Origin: Piscinibacter sp. HJYY11
Lineage (GTDB): Bacteria > Pseudomonadota > Gammaproteobacteria > Burkholderiales > Burkholderiaceae_C
Reading direction: 5' to 3'
DNA: 64,000 nucleotides
Assembly (NCBI RefSeq): GCF_016735515.1
Contig: NZ_JAERQZ010000001.1
Coordinates: 1,240,001 to 1,304,000, forward strand
The position numbers were made by a program, and so were the translations under genes. The notes under the pieces are model-generated. The model did no database searches, was not told the origin of the DNA, and worked only from the letters and a program-made list of their open reading frames with translations. Of this stretch, positions 7,774 to 15,965 are shown piece after piece (positions within the stretch are counted from its first letter, which is position 1; each line of letters begins with the position of its first letter).

Positions 7774-8636
7774 GCAGCACCGTGGCATCGCAGGGGCGCG
7801 TCGACGTGCGCGACCTCCACATCCGCTTCAACGTCAAGGGCCAGGAGGTCGAGGCCGTGCGCTCGGCGAGCGTGCACGTGCGGCCGGGCGAGTTCGTCTC
7901 GCTGATCGGGCCCTCGGGTTGCGGCAAGTCGACGCTGCTCAACGCGGTGGCCGGCTTCCTCAAGCCCAACGGCGGCCAGGTGATGCTCGACGGGCAGGCC
8001 ATCACCGGCCCGGGTTCCGACCGTGGCGTGGTGTTCCAGCAGTACTCGCTCTTCCCCTGGATGACGGTGCGCAAGAACGTCGAGTTCGGGCTCAAGATGA
8101 AAGGCGTGTCGGCAAGCGAGCGTGAATCGCAGGCGCGCACGCTGCTGGGCCTCGCGGGCCTGCTCTCGTTCGAGAACCACTACCCCGACCAGCTCTCGGG
8201 CGGCATGAAGCAGCGCGTGGGCATCGTGCGCGCGCTCGCCACCAGCCCGCAGGTGCTGCTGATGGACGAGCCCTTCGGCGCGCTCGACTCGCAGACCCGC
8301 GTCGTGATGCAGGAGATCTTGACCAACATGTGGCAGCGCCTGCGCATCTCGGTGCTCTTCATCACGCACGACATCGACGAGGCGGTGTTCCTCTCCGACC
8401 GCATCTACGTGATGACGGCTCGCCCGGGGCGCATCAAGGCCGAGCTGCCGGTGCCGCTGCCGCGGCCGCGCACGCCCGAGATGACGGCCACGCCCGAGTT
8501 CGCGGCGATGGTGCGGCAGATCAAGGGCCTCATCCGCGAGGAGAGCATCGCGGCCATGGGCGGAGAGTTGAGCGAAGGCGGCCTCGCCGGGCTGTGCACC
8601 GAGGTCGGCCCGCAAGGCGTGGGGCAGCTGGTGTGA
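7770..8636 (+). CDS. ABC transporter ATP-binding protein, SsuB/TauB type
   Basis: 288 residues. Walker [10 protein letters not shown] (47-55), Q-loop [11 protein letters not shown], signature LSGGMKQR, Walker [13 protein letters not shown] and the switch His in FITHDIDEA are all present, so the ATPase should be active. SsuB/NrtD-type proteins are usually about 260 residues; the extra C-terminal 25 ([17 protein letters not shown]...) are unusual and may be regulatory. The ATG overlaps the permease stop (ATGA), and the stop overlaps the next start (TGATG), so expression is translationally coupled. Confidence 0.93.
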   Translation: MSSTVASQGRVDVRDLHIRFNVKGQEVEAVRSASVHVRPGEFVSLIGPSGCGKSTLLNAVAGFLKPNGGQVMLDGQAITGPGSDRGVVFQQYSLFPWMTVRKNVEFGLKMKGVSASERESQARTLLGLAGLLSFENHYPDQLSGGMKQRVGIVRALATSPQVLLMDEPFGALDSQTRVVMQEILTNMWQRLRISVLFITHDIDEAVFLSDRIYVMTARPGRIKAELPVPLPRPRTPEMTATPEFAAMVRQIKGLIREESIAAMGGELSEGGLAGLCTEVGPQGVGQLV

Positions 8637-8974
8637 TGGAGGCCGAGATGCTCTTGTCTGCCGACGCCGTGCCCACCCAAGTGGTGTGGCACGAGACCAG
8701 CGGCCTGCTGGAAATGGGCTGGGCCGACGGGCCGCACGTGAAGTTCACCGCGGCGCATCTCAGGTCCGCCTGCAAGTGCTCAGGTTGCGAGCGGCGCCGT
8801 CGTGATGGCCAGCCACCGCAGGCGCCTGCCGACGTCGCGCTGACCCAGATCAACCCGATCGGCGAGATGGGCGTGCAGCTCGTCTTCAGCGATGGCCACG
8901 ACCGCGGCATCTACCCGTGGCCGTATCTGCACCAGCTTTCTCTGCATCAACTCGCCCTGGAGGCATCGCCATGA
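8636..8974 (+). CDS. DUF971 protein (GBBH-like N-terminal domain)
   Basis: 112 residues consisting of a single DUF971 domain, the fold also found at the N-terminus of gamma-butyrobetaine hydroxylase. The conserved WADG, LR--C-C--C and NP-GEMGVQLVFSDGHDRGIYPW stretches are visible. A Cys-rich patch (SACKCSGCERRRRDGQ) may bind zinc or an iron-sulfur cluster. In other bacteria small DUF971 proteins accompany iron-sulfur or ubiquinone functions, but their reaction is unknown. It lies between the importer ATPase (TGATG overlap) and fpr (ATGA overlap), so it probably serves the same redox module. Confidence 0.85.
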   Translation: MEAEMLLSADAVPTQVVWHETSGLLEMGWADGPHVKFTAAHLRSACKCSGCERRRRDGQPPQAPADVALTQINPIGEMGVQLVFSDGHDRGIYPWPYLHQLSLHQLALEASP

Positions 8975-9744
8975 GCGCCCTCTTCGACTCGCGTGTGCTG
9001 AGCGTTCGCCACTGGACCGACCGGCAGTTCTCGTTCACCTGCACCCGCGACCCCGGCTTCCGCTTCCAGAGCGGCCAGTTCACGATGATCGGCCTCGAGG
9101 TCGACGGCAAGCCGCTCTTGCGCGCCTACAGCGTGGTGAGCCCGCACTGGGAAGAAACGCTCGAATTCCTCAGCATCAAGGTGCCCGACGGCCCGCTCAC
9201 CTCGCGCCTGCAGCACATCCAAGTCGGCGACACGGTGAAGATCGGCCGCAAGGCCTCGGGCACGCTGCTCACGCAGAACCTCCTGCCCGGCAAGAACCTG
9301 TACCTGCTGTCCACCGGCACGGGCCTCGCACCCTTCATGGCGATGATCCGTGACCCCGAGGTGTACGAGCTCTACGAGAAGGTGATCCTCGTGCACGGCT
9401 GCCGCCAGGTCGGCGAGCTGGCCTACGACGAGGTCATCACCAAGGAGCTGCCGGCCAACGAGTACTTCGGTGACCAGGTGAAGGAAAAGCTCATCTACTA
9501 CCCGACGGTCACGCGCGAGGCCTTCCGCAACCAGGGTCGCATCCCGGTGCTGATGGAAAGCGGCGAATTGACACGCAACATCAAGCTGCCGCCGATCAGC
9601 AAGGAGCACGACCGCTTCATGCTCTGTGGCAGCCCCGAGATGCTGCGCGACACACGCGCGCTCTTCGACAAGCTCGGCATGAACGAAGGCAACATGAGCA
9701 CGCCGGGGCACTTCGTCATCGAGCGGGCCTTCGTCGAGAAGTGA
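8971..9744 (+). CDS. fpr: Ferredoxin--NADP(+) reductase
   Basis: 257 residues from ATG at 8971, overlapping the DUF971 stop. It shows the FAD-binding RAYSVVSP motif, the NADP-side STGTGLAPF, the CGSPEM motif and the C-terminal GHFVIERAFVEK ending characteristic of the bacterial (Azotobacter/Pseudomonas) Fpr subfamily. It transfers electrons between NADPH and ferredoxin in the cytoplasm. With the FdI-type ferredoxin in the same operon it reconstitutes a known natural pair and would feed low-potential electrons to the flavoprotein or accept them from it. An 18-residue in-frame upstream extension was rejected because it lies inside DUF971 and lacks a ribosome site. Confidence 0.95.
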   Translation: MSALFDSRVLSVRHWTDRQFSFTCTRDPGFRFQSGQFTMIGLEVDGKPLLRAYSVVSPHWEETLEFLSIKVPDGPLTSRLQHIQVGDTVKIGRKASGTLLTQNLLPGKNLYLLSTGTGLAPFMAMIRDPEVYELYEKVILVHGCRQVGELAYDEVITKELPANEYFGDQVKEKLIYYPTVTREAFRNQGRIPVLMESGELTRNIKLPPISKEHDRFMLCGSPEMLRDTRALFDKLGMNEGNMSTPGHFVIERAFVEK

Positions 9745-9750
9745 GACCGG

Positions 9751-10797
9751 ATGCTGGCGCAGACGTCTCTGCTCGAGGCTTCGGCGCAAGGCCTGCGTCG
9801 CGTCTGGCCCGGCTTGTCGACCTGCGTGCTGATCGCGCTCGCAGCAGGTTTCGTGGCCTCGCTGCACCACGGGCCGCCCATGCTCTATGCGCTGCTGTTC
9901 GGCATCGCCATCAGCCAGCACAGCGCCGAAGACCGCATCACCCCGGGGGTCGACCTGTGCAGCCGCGCGCTGCTGCGCCTGGGCATCGGCCTGCTGGGCG
10001 CCCGCATCACCTGGGACCAGGTCGCCAGCCTGGGCTGGCCCACGGTCCTCATCGTGGTGGGTGCCGTGGCCAGCACGCTCGCTTGCGGCTGGTGGCTGGC
10101 CCGGGTGCTGAAGCTGCCCTGGGCGCTGGGTGTGCTGGCCGGGGGCGCCACGGCGATCTGCGGTGCGTCGGCGGCCCTGGCCATCGCGGCGGTGTTGCCC
10201 CGCGCCGATGAAGGCGAGACGCCCACCGAGCGCCATGCGCTGATCGTCGTCGTGATGGCGACGCTGCTGTCGACCGTCGCGATGGTGGCCTACCCCTTGA
10301 TCGCGCGCCACCTGGAGCTGCCGCCGGCTGCGGCCGGCCTCTTCATCGGCGGCAGCATCCACGATGTGGCGCAGGTGGTGGTGGCGGGCTATTCCATCTC
10401 CCCTGCGGCGGGCGATGTCGCGTCGCTGGTCAAGCTGCTGCGGGTGAGCCTGCTGGTGGTGGTGGTGCTGGGCGTGTCCATCGCGTGCCGGGCAACGTCT
10501 CCACCGATCGAGAAACGCTCGGGCGCGGCGCTCGGCCGCATCACCGAGTTCGTGCCCGGGTTCCTGTGGCTCTTCCTCCTGCTCGCGGCCCTAAACTCGG
10601 TGGGCATGCTGCGCAGTGTCGAGCCCGCGCTGTCGATCGCCTCCCGCGCCTGCCTCGTGCTCGGCGCGGCCGGGCTGGGCATGAAGGCATCGTTCCCGCA
10701 GCTCGCGGGCGCCGGATGGCGACCTGTGCTGTTGATGGCCGCCACCAGCGTCTGGCTGGCGTCGGTCGTGCTTGGCGCCGCGTGCGTGTCGACCTGA
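9751..10797 (+). CDS. YeiH-family membrane protein, putative sulfate exporter
   Basis: 348 residues, close to the usual 350, with about ten hydrophobic membrane segments. It carries family hallmarks: LLRLGIGLLGARI, the GGATAICGASAALA repeat core, a central VVVMATLLSTVAM segment and GGSIHDVAQVVVAGY. The family is annotated as putative sulfate exporters because of links to sulfonate catabolism and CysB-type regulation; transport has rarely been tested. It begins 6 bp after fpr, so it belongs to the same operon. It is the strongest contextual hint that the imported substrate releases sulfite or sulfate. Confidence 0.88.
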   Translation: MLAQTSLLEASAQGLRRVWPGLSTCVLIALAAGFVASLHHGPPMLYALLFGIAISQHSAEDRITPGVDLCSRALLRLGIGLLGARITWDQVASLGWPTVLIVVGAVASTLACGWWLARVLKLPWALGVLAGGATAICGASAALAIAAVLPRADEGETPTERHALIVVVMATLLSTVAMVAYPLIARHLELPPAAAGLFIGGSIHDVAQVVVAGYSISPAAGDVASLVKLLRVSLLVVVVLGVSIACRATSPPIEKRSGAALGRITEFVPGFLWLFLLLAALNSVGMLRSVEPALSIASRACLVLGAAGLGMKASFPQLAGAGWRPVLLMAATSVWLASVVLGAACVST

Positions 10798-10826
10798 AAA
10801 CGCACGCTTCGATGCAGGAGGACGGA

Positions 10827-11888
10827 ATGGCCGATGCCACGCCAGGGCGCGTTGCCCTCTTGTACCCGGGTGATCGCCAGGCACGCGACCGCTCGGACCC
10901 GGCCGAGAGCCGCTTTGCCGCCCTGTTCGAAGCGCTGGCCGCGGCCGGCGTGTCGGCCGAGCCTGCCGTGTACCACGATGGGTTTGCGGGCGAAGTCGAG
11001 GCACAGCTGAGCCACGTCGACCTGGTGCAGGTCTGGTGCAACCCCATCCAGGACGGCTACCGCCGCGATCGTCTCGACGCGCTGCTTCGCCGCGTGGCCG
11101 CGGCCGGTGTGGAGGTCAGCGCGCATCCCGATGCGATCTTGAAGCTCGGGACGAAAGACGTGCTGGTCGCGACGAAAGCGCTGCCCTTCGGCAGCGACGT
11201 GCACCGCATCGACAGCCTCGCGCAACTGGCGGCCGATCTCCCGCAGCGCCTGGCCTCCGGGCCTCGCGTGCTCAAGCAGCACCGAGGGCACAGCGGGATC
11301 GGCGTCTGGCGCGTGGAACGGCTGGTCGACGGCTCGCCCCTCACGATGCGCCTGCGCCACGCCGAACGCGGCAGCGTCGAAACGACCATGGACCTGCCGG
11401 CCTTGCTCGAGCGGATGAAGGAGTACTTCGAGCCGCAGAACGGCGGCCACATGATCGACCAGGCGTGGCAAGCGCGGCTGAGCGACGGCATGGTGCGGGC
11501 GTACCTGGTCGAAGACAGGGTCGCGGGGTTCGGCCACCAGGCCATCAACGCGCTCTACCCGGCGCGCCCCGGCGAAGAAGCGCCCGCCGCCGGGCCGCGC
11601 CTGTACCACGGGCCGGAGCTTGCGGCCTTCCAGGGCCTGAAGCACCTGCTCGAAACCGGCTGGGTCGAGCAACTGCGCGCCGCGGTCGGCCTTCCGTGCG
11701 AGCAGCTGCCCCTGCTGTGGGACTGCGACTTCATGTTCGGGGAACGCCCGGCCTCCGGTGAAGAGCGCTTCGTGCTGTGCGAGATCAACGTGAGCAGCGT
11801 GTCGCCGTTCCCGCCCTCGTGCGTTCAGCCGATCGTCGACGCGATCCGGCGGCGCCTGGCGCTTCGCGCCGTCACGACCCGGGCGTGA
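10827..11888 (+). CDS. Cj0069-family protein (ATP-grasp-like)
   Basis: 353 residues from ATG at 10827 with the ribosome site AGGAGGA. It opens with RVALLYPGDRQARDR, followed by a flavodoxin-like half (AVYHDGF, VDLVQVWCNPIQDG). An ATP-grasp-like half follows, with DAILKLGTKDVL, RVLKQHRGHSGIGVWRV (glycine-rich ATP loop), DCDFMFG and CEINVSSVSPFPPS, where Glu-Ile-Asn is a metal-binding signature of ATP-grasp folds. The family is uncharacterised; a ligase activity is plausible from the fold. It follows the YeiH gene by 29 bp and may be the last gene of the operon. Its 3' end overlaps the convergent PQQ dehydrogenase gene by 17 bp. Confidence 0.8.
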   Translation: MADATPGRVALLYPGDRQARDRSDPAESRFAALFEALAAAGVSAEPAVYHDGFAGEVEAQLSHVDLVQVWCNPIQDGYRRDRLDALLRRVAAAGVEVSAHPDAILKLGTKDVLVATKALPFGSDVHRIDSLAQLAADLPQRLASGPRVLKQHRGHSGIGVWRVERLVDGSPLTMRLRHAERGSVETTMDLPALLERMKEYFEPQNGGHMIDQAWQARLSDGMVRAYLVEDRVAGFGHQAINALYPARPGEEAPAAGPRLYHGPELAAFQGLKHLLETGWVEQLRAAVGLPCEQLPLLWDCDFMFGERPASGEERFVLCEINVSSVSPFPPSCVQPIVDAIRRRLALRAVTTRA

Positions 11889-13095
11889 GTTTCCAGACCT
11901 CGCCGTCCTCTTCGTCCGTCACGAGGTAGACGGCGCCGGCCTTGTCCTGCCGCACGTCGCGCACCCGCTTGCCGCGGTCGGCCAGGAGCCATTCTTCGCC
12001 GACGACACGCTGCCCTTCGATGACCAGGCGCACGAGCTTCTTGTCTCTCAGGCTGCCCACGAGGAGGTTGCCCTTCCACGCCGGAAAGGCATCGCCCGTG
12101 TACCACTGCGCCCCCGAGGGCGCGATGACCGGGTCCCAGTAGTACTGCGGCTGGGCCATGCCTTCACGGGCCGTGGCGCCCTCGCCGATCGGCAGGCCCG
12201 AGTACTCCAGCCCATACGCGATGACCGGCCAGCCGTAGTTCTTGCCCTTCTCGATGAGGTTGAGCTCGTCGCCGCCGCGCGTGCCCATCTCCACGACCCA
12301 GAGGCTCCCCTGCGGGTCGAAGCCCGCAGCCTGCACGTTGCGCTGGCCCAGGCTCCAGATCTCGGGGCGGGCGCCGGCACGGCCGACGAAGGGGTTGTCC
12401 GGCGGCACGCTGCCATCGGGGCGGATGCGCAGGATCTTGCCGTTGTGGCTGTCCATCGCCTGCGCCTGCGGGCGTGTGACACGGTCGGAGCGCTCGCCGG
12501 TCGTCACGTATAGCATGCCGTCGGGGCCAAAGGCGAGGCGCGAGCCGTAGTGCTTGTCGCCGTCGTAGGTGGGCAGGGTGCGCAGGATCACGCTCACCTG
12601 CTCCAGCCGCGTGCGGTCGGCCGACAGCACGCCCTTGGCCACGCTCGTGCCATTGCCGCCGCTGCGCGGCTCGGAGTAGCTCCAGTAGACGGTGCGGTCG
12701 GTGGCGAAGCCCGGGCTCAGCGCCACGTCGAGCAGGCCGCCCTGCCCGCGCGCATCCACCGCGGGCACGCCGGCGATCGGCGCGCCCAGCGTGCCGTTGG
12801 CCGAGACGATGCGCATGCGGCCGGGTTTCTCGGTCACCAGCACGGCGCCATCGGGCAGCGGTTCCACCGCCCAGGGTTTGACGAGCCCGGTGGCGAGCAC
12901 CGTGACCTTCACCGGCGCGCTGCGCGGTGCCGCGCAGGCGCGCGTCTGCCCCGCAAAGGCAGGTCGCTGCGACGGGGCGTTGGCCGCGCGGGTCTCGAGA
13001 GGCTGGCAGCCGGTCGCCGCGGACTGGGCCCCCGCGACCACGCAAGCCAGGAGCAGCGGCGCCGCGAGCAGCGCCTGGAGTGGATGTGTCGTCAT
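11872..13095 (-). CDS. PQQ-dependent sugar dehydrogenase (soluble aldose/sorbosone type)
   Basis: 407 residues from ATG at 13095. The N-terminus has a signal peptide (hydrophobic LLAAPLLLACVVAGAQS), so it is periplasmic. The six-bladed propeller of the GSDH family is visible through GLVKPWAVEPLPDGAVLVTEKPG, GLLDVALSPGFATD, HYGSRLAFGPDGMLYVTTGER, HNGKILRIRPDGSVPPDNPF, WSLGQRNVQAAGFDP and WVVEMGTRGGDELN. Related Asd/YliI enzymes oxidise aldoses with PQQ; the natural substrate is unknown. A candidate sigma-54-type promoter lies at 13129-13144. A start 14 codons upstream would place charged residues before the signal peptide and is less likely. Confidence 0.9.
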   Translation of the reverse strand: MTTHPLQALLAAPLLLACVVAGAQSAATGCQPLETRAANAPSQRPAFAGQTRACAAPRSAPVKVTVLATGLVKPWAVEPLPDGAVLVTEKPGRMRIVSANGTLGAPIAGVPAVDARGQGGLLDVALSPGFATDRTVYWSYSEPRSGGNGTSVAKGVLSADRTRLEQVSVILRTLPTYDGDKHYGSRLAFGPDGMLYVTTGERSDRVTRPQAQAMDSHNGKILRIRPDGSVPPDNPFVGRAGARPEIWSLGQRNVQAAGFDPQGSLWVVEMGTRGGDELNLIEKGKNYGWPVIAYGLEYSGLPIGEGATAREGMAQPQYYWDPVIAPSGAQWYTGDAFPAWKGNLLVGSLRDKKLVRLVIEGQRVVGEEWLLADRGKRVRDVRQDKAGAVYLVTDEEDGEVWKLTPGS

Positions 13096-13128
13096 GGGAG
13101 CCCCGGCTGTGTGAAGGCCCGAGCCTAG

Positions 13129-13144
13129 GGCAAACACAGTTCCC
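13129..13144 (-). promoter_or_regulatory. Sigma-54-type promoter candidate for the PQQ dehydrogenase gene
   Basis: On the minus strand GGGAACTGTGTTTGCC has GG-N10-GC spacing and an exact TTGC box, with CA changed to AA in the -24 box. The predicted start is near 13118, 23 bases before the ATG. Confidence 0.45.
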
Positions 13145-13153
13145 TTCAGACGC

Positions 13154-13765
13154 TCATGCCTTTGCGGCCAACGATCCCGGGTAGGTGAGCGAACTCGCGT
13201 TCGCCGACACGGTGAACACCGCCGTGCTGCCCGCGCTCGACTGCTGCATCAGCGAGGTGTACATCGACATCACGCCGCCCGACGAGCCGGCGTAGCGCGC
13301 GGCCTGCGAGATCGCGGCGCGCTGCTGGATGCTGGCCGACAGCTCCAGCGCGTCACGCGCCTGCGTGGCGATGCGGGTGGAGAAACTGGGCCGGCTGGTG
13401 TCGGCTTTCAGGAAGGCGGTGACGGCGGCCTTGTCGGCCGCGGCGCCGTTGACCGAGACCGCGCCGCTGCTGCTGACCGAGAACTCGACCGGGCTGGAGA
13501 GCTTGACGTTGGCGCGGCCCATGGCGGCGCGCAGGTCGCTCGCGAGCGTGGCCTGCTGCTTGTCGAGCGCGCGACCGGCCACGGCGGCCTGGTGGGTGCT
13601 GCCGGCGGCCTTGAGCGCGGCCTCTGCGGTGGTGGCGGCCTGGGCTTTCGCCTTGTCGCTGACGGTGGCCGTGCTGCCGCCGCCGATGAGCGAGCCGGCG
13701 CCGGACGACTCGGCCTTGGTCGTGAGAAAGCTCAGGAGCGAACTGGCACTGTTGAAGGAGATCAC
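13154..13765 (-). CDS. Hypothetical Ala/Ser-rich protein
   Basis: 203 residues, not recognised. It starts at a GTG (13765) with GAGGACAC upstream. The sequence is rich in Ala, Ser and Thr with an N-terminal amphipathic FNSASSLLSFLTTK segment and long helical stretches (AKAQAATTAEAALKAAG, ALDKQQATLASDLRAAMG). There is no signal peptide, Cys or membrane segment. The composition recalls secreted or flagellum-associated structural proteins, but no domain supports that. It lies downstream of the ferritin-like pair, separated by 115 bp with a hairpin, and may be transcribed on its own. Confidence 0.7.
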   Translation of the reverse strand: MISFNSASSLLSFLTTKAESSGAGSLIGGGSTATVSDKAKAQAATTAEAALKAAGSTHQAAVAGRALDKQQATLASDLRAAMGRANVKLSSPVEFSVSSSGAVSVNGAAADKAAVTAFLKADTSRPSFSTRIATQARDALELSASIQQRAAISQAARYAGSSGGVMSMYTSLMQQSSAGSTAVFTVSANASSLTYPGSLAAKA

Positions 13766-13836
13766 GCGTGTCCTCGGGCCGAAACGCCGGCCAACCCCAT
13801 CCTGGCAGCGCCAGGACGCGGCCGATCGAGGCAGGA

Positions 13837-13855
13837 AGCCGGGTTTCGCCCGGCT
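13837..13855 (-). terminator. Hairpin after the ferritin-like operon
   Basis: AGCCGGG-loop-CCCGGCT, a 7-bp perfect stem 25 bp beyond the stop at 13881. It lacks a T tract on the minus strand, so it may be an mRNA-end stabiliser rather than an intrinsic terminator. Confidence 0.4.
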
Positions 13856-13880
13856 CTTCGCGCTTGACCGCCCGCGCCGA

Positions 13881-15053
13881 TCAGGCCACGCGCCGCAGCG
13901 GCGGCCGCGCGAGCTCGGTGCCCGCCGACCAGCGGTAGGTGGCCGACACTGTCTCCGACGGCGAGCCTTCGCTGTTCATCTGCTCGCGGTAGAGCAGCGA
14001 GGTCTCGCCCTCCTGCGCCGCGTCGACGAACTCGGTGCCGTTCTTGCGCAGCTGGGTCTCGTTGGCGATTACCTCGCGCAGGTACTCGCGGTGGCTCTTG
14101 AAGACGATGGGCGCTGGCAGCTGGCCGTCGCCCAGCAGCTCGGCCGGGTCGATGCCCTGCGACTTGCACAGCTCCATCACCACCTGCAGGTGCCCCAGCT
14201 CGTAGTCGAGGAAACGCTCCCAGATCGCCTTGATGCGCGGGTTGGTCTCCTGCTCCAGGCAGGCGCTGTAGTTCCACACCTCGCAGGCTTCCTGCAGCAG
14301 CATCTTTTCCAGCGGCAGCTCGTCGGGGTTGATCATGCTGCCGTAGTGCGTGATGTGCTGTGACTCGATCGACGCGATCTCGGCGTAGAGCTGCCGCGCC
14401 ATCGGGTCGGTGAAGAGCGGCCCGATGTTCATGTAGTAGTCGTGCGTCTGGTACTCGCCGCCGGTCAGCGTCAAGGCGTGCAGCTTGGTGGCAAGCGTGG
14501 CGGTGCGTTCGTAGGGGCGCAGCAGCTCGTGCTCGGGCGCGCGGTGGTGCACCATCGTCGGCCGCGCCGGGATGATGTCGGTGTGCCCCTGGGTGATGTT
14601 GTTGGCGTCCTTGCCTTCCAGGCGATCGAGCAGCGCGCTGTAGCGGTAGAGGTGGTCGAAGTCTTCGAGCAGCGCGTAGCGGTAGCCCTGCGCGAGGTAG
14701 GGGTCGGCCTCGAGCTGGGCGACGGAGGCCGTCACCTCGATGGCGGTCTGCTCGTAGCCGATGGTGGTCTCGATGGGCGAATGGTCGGCACCGATCAGCC
14801 AGTTGATGAGCGTCGCCTGGTGCTGCTCGGTGCGCATCAGCTTCGCGATGGGCTCCCGAAGCGGGCCGTTGGTGCGCAGCATCACCTGCTTCATGCGCAG
14901 GGAGTCGAGCTCCACGCCGTTCATGAGGATCACGCGCACACGCGTGAAGGCCTCGTCGTCGAGCTTGGAGATCGGGTTCTGCACGAGCTCCTTCCAGGTG
15001 AACTTCTGGCGGTCGAGCGACACGCCGCGGTCGGTGAAAAGGTTGATGGCCAT
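13881..15053 (-). CDS. Ferritin-like diiron-type protein (second gene of pair)
   Basis: 390 residues, mostly helical. Several Glu-x-x-His pairs typical of ferritin-like four-helix bundles are visible: LLEDFDHLYRY, EIASIESQHITHYG and FLDYELGHLQVVMEL, plus MRTEQHQATLINW. No signal peptide is seen. The long size suggests two fused ferritin-like domains (about 60-190 and 190-340). The precise reaction (oxidase, peroxide defence, iron handling) is unknown. It starts 16 bp after the upstream ferritin-like gene, so the two are co-transcribed from a strong sigma-54-type promoter. The partner proteins may assemble into a complex. Confidence 0.8.
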   Translation of the reverse strand: MAINLFTDRGVSLDRQKFTWKELVQNPISKLDDEAFTRVRVILMNGVELDSLRMKQVMLRTNGPLREPIAKLMRTEQHQATLINWLIGADHSPIETTIGYEQTAIEVTASVAQLEADPYLAQGYRYALLEDFDHLYRYSALLDRLEGKDANNITQGHTDIIPARPTMVHHRAPEHELLRPYERTATLATKLHALTLTGGEYQTHDYYMNIGPLFTDPMARQLYAEIASIESQHITHYGSMINPDELPLEKMLLQEACEVWNYSACLEQETNPRIKAIWERFLDYELGHLQVVMELCKSQGIDPAELLGDGQLPAPIVFKSHREYLREVIANETQLRKNGTEFVDAAQEGETSLLYREQMNSEGSPSETVSATYRWSAGTELARPPLRRVA

Positions 15054-15069
15054 GGGCTTGCCTCCTGGA

Positions 15070-15861
15070 TCAGACGGCCGCGGGCTTGGGGTCTTCGACC
15101 ACCAGCCCGGTCAACCATTGTTTGACGATGAGCAGGTGCTCCTGCTCCTGCGCGAGCGCGCCGAGGAACTGGCCTGCGAGGTCACCCTCGCCCATGTCGT
15201 CGGCCAGCGTCGCCAGCAGCTCCCAACCGGCGTTGTCTGCAAGTTCTACGGCAAGCATCGCGTTGAGGCACTGGGCGAGCGTGGTGCGCGGGTCGTTGAG
15301 CACCTGCATGAAGCCGCTGGACGCGAGCGCCGTCACGTCGGCGCAGGGCGTCATGCAGGTCGGGTCGCCGCCCATCTTGACGATGGCCTGCGTGATGAGC
15401 TGGAAGTGCTCGAGCTCTTCGCCCCGGATGCGGTGGAGCAAGGCCTCGGCCGTCTCGGGCGAGCGGGCCTGGCCGTCGGGGCCTTCGAGCAGCACGGCGG
15501 GCAACACATCGCCCTGGTCGAGCTGCGCGGCCGATTCGTACTTGAGGATCAGCGCGTCGTACAGGCGCACGCCGGTGCGCTCGTAGGCCAGGCGCTCGCC
15601 GAGCTTGTCGAGGAACACGCCGGGGTGCTTGCCCTGCAGCTTGGAAAGCCCTGACTTGGCCACGCCCTTCAGCGTGGTGGGCACGGGAATGGAGCCGACG
15701 GCGTCGGACTCGTCGATGTACGCGAGCTTCTGCGATTCCATCTCGGACGTGTCGATCTCGTCGAACGGCGTGAGCTCGTCGGTGGCTTGTGTCATGGCGG
15801 CCAGCGCGGCGGGGGCGAGCGTCGCTCCCGTCATGTTGGGGCCGAGGGAAGTGGGTTGCAT
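15070..15861 (-). CDS. Ferritin-like domain protein (first gene of pair)
   Basis: 263 residues. After an Asp/Glu-rich N-terminal 60 residues, a four-helix ferritin-like domain is apparent: RLAYERTGVRLYDALI, RIRGEELEHFQLITQAI (Glu-x-x-His), AVELADNAGWELLATLADD and ALAQEQEHLLIVKQWL (Glu-x-x-His). The four metal-ligand positions therefore seem intact. The cysteine pair in PTCMTPCADVT is unusual. It is the first gene behind the minus-strand sigma-54-type promoter at 15909-15924, with a predicted 37-base leader, and is followed by the longer ferritin-like gene. A stress or iron-storage role is inferred from family only. Confidence 0.82.
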   Translation of the reverse strand: MQPTSLGPNMTGATLAPAALAAMTQATDELTPFDEIDTSEMESQKLAYIDESDAVGSIPVPTTLKGVAKSGLSKLQGKHPGVFLDKLGERLAYERTGVRLYDALILKYESAAQLDQGDVLPAVLLEGPDGQARSPETAEALLHRIRGEELEHFQLITQAIVKMGGDPTCMTPCADVTALASSGFMQVLNDPRTTLAQCLNAMLAVELADNAGWELLATLADDMGEGDLAGQFLGALAQEQEHLLIVKQWLTGLVVEDPKPAAV

Positions 15862-15908
15862 GTGGGCGGCCTCTGCGTGTGTGGGTTGCGGGTGTAGAGC
15901 TCACATTC

Positions 15909-15924
15909 GGCAAGGGGTGTGCCA
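15909..15924 (-). promoter_or_regulatory. Sigma-54-type promoter of the ferritin-like operon
   Basis: On the minus strand TGGCACACCCCTTGCC, an exact TGGCAC...TTGC match with GG-N10-GC spacing. The predicted start is near 15898, 37 bases before the ATG at 15861. It is one of the two best matches in the window. Confidence 0.75.
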
Positions 15925-15939
15925 TTGCGCGTTTTCCCT

Positions 15940-15955
15940 CGGCACGTCGATTGCA
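15940..15955 (+). promoter_or_regulatory. Sigma-54-type promoter of the ABC-kinase-receiver fusion gene
   Basis: CGGCACGTCGATTGCA differs from consensus only at the first base. It is back to back with the ferritin promoter, 15 bp apart. The predicted transcription start coincides with the ATG at 15966, so the mRNA would be leaderless unless translation begins further inside. Confidence 0.65.
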
Positions 15956-15965
15956 CCCCGCGGCC

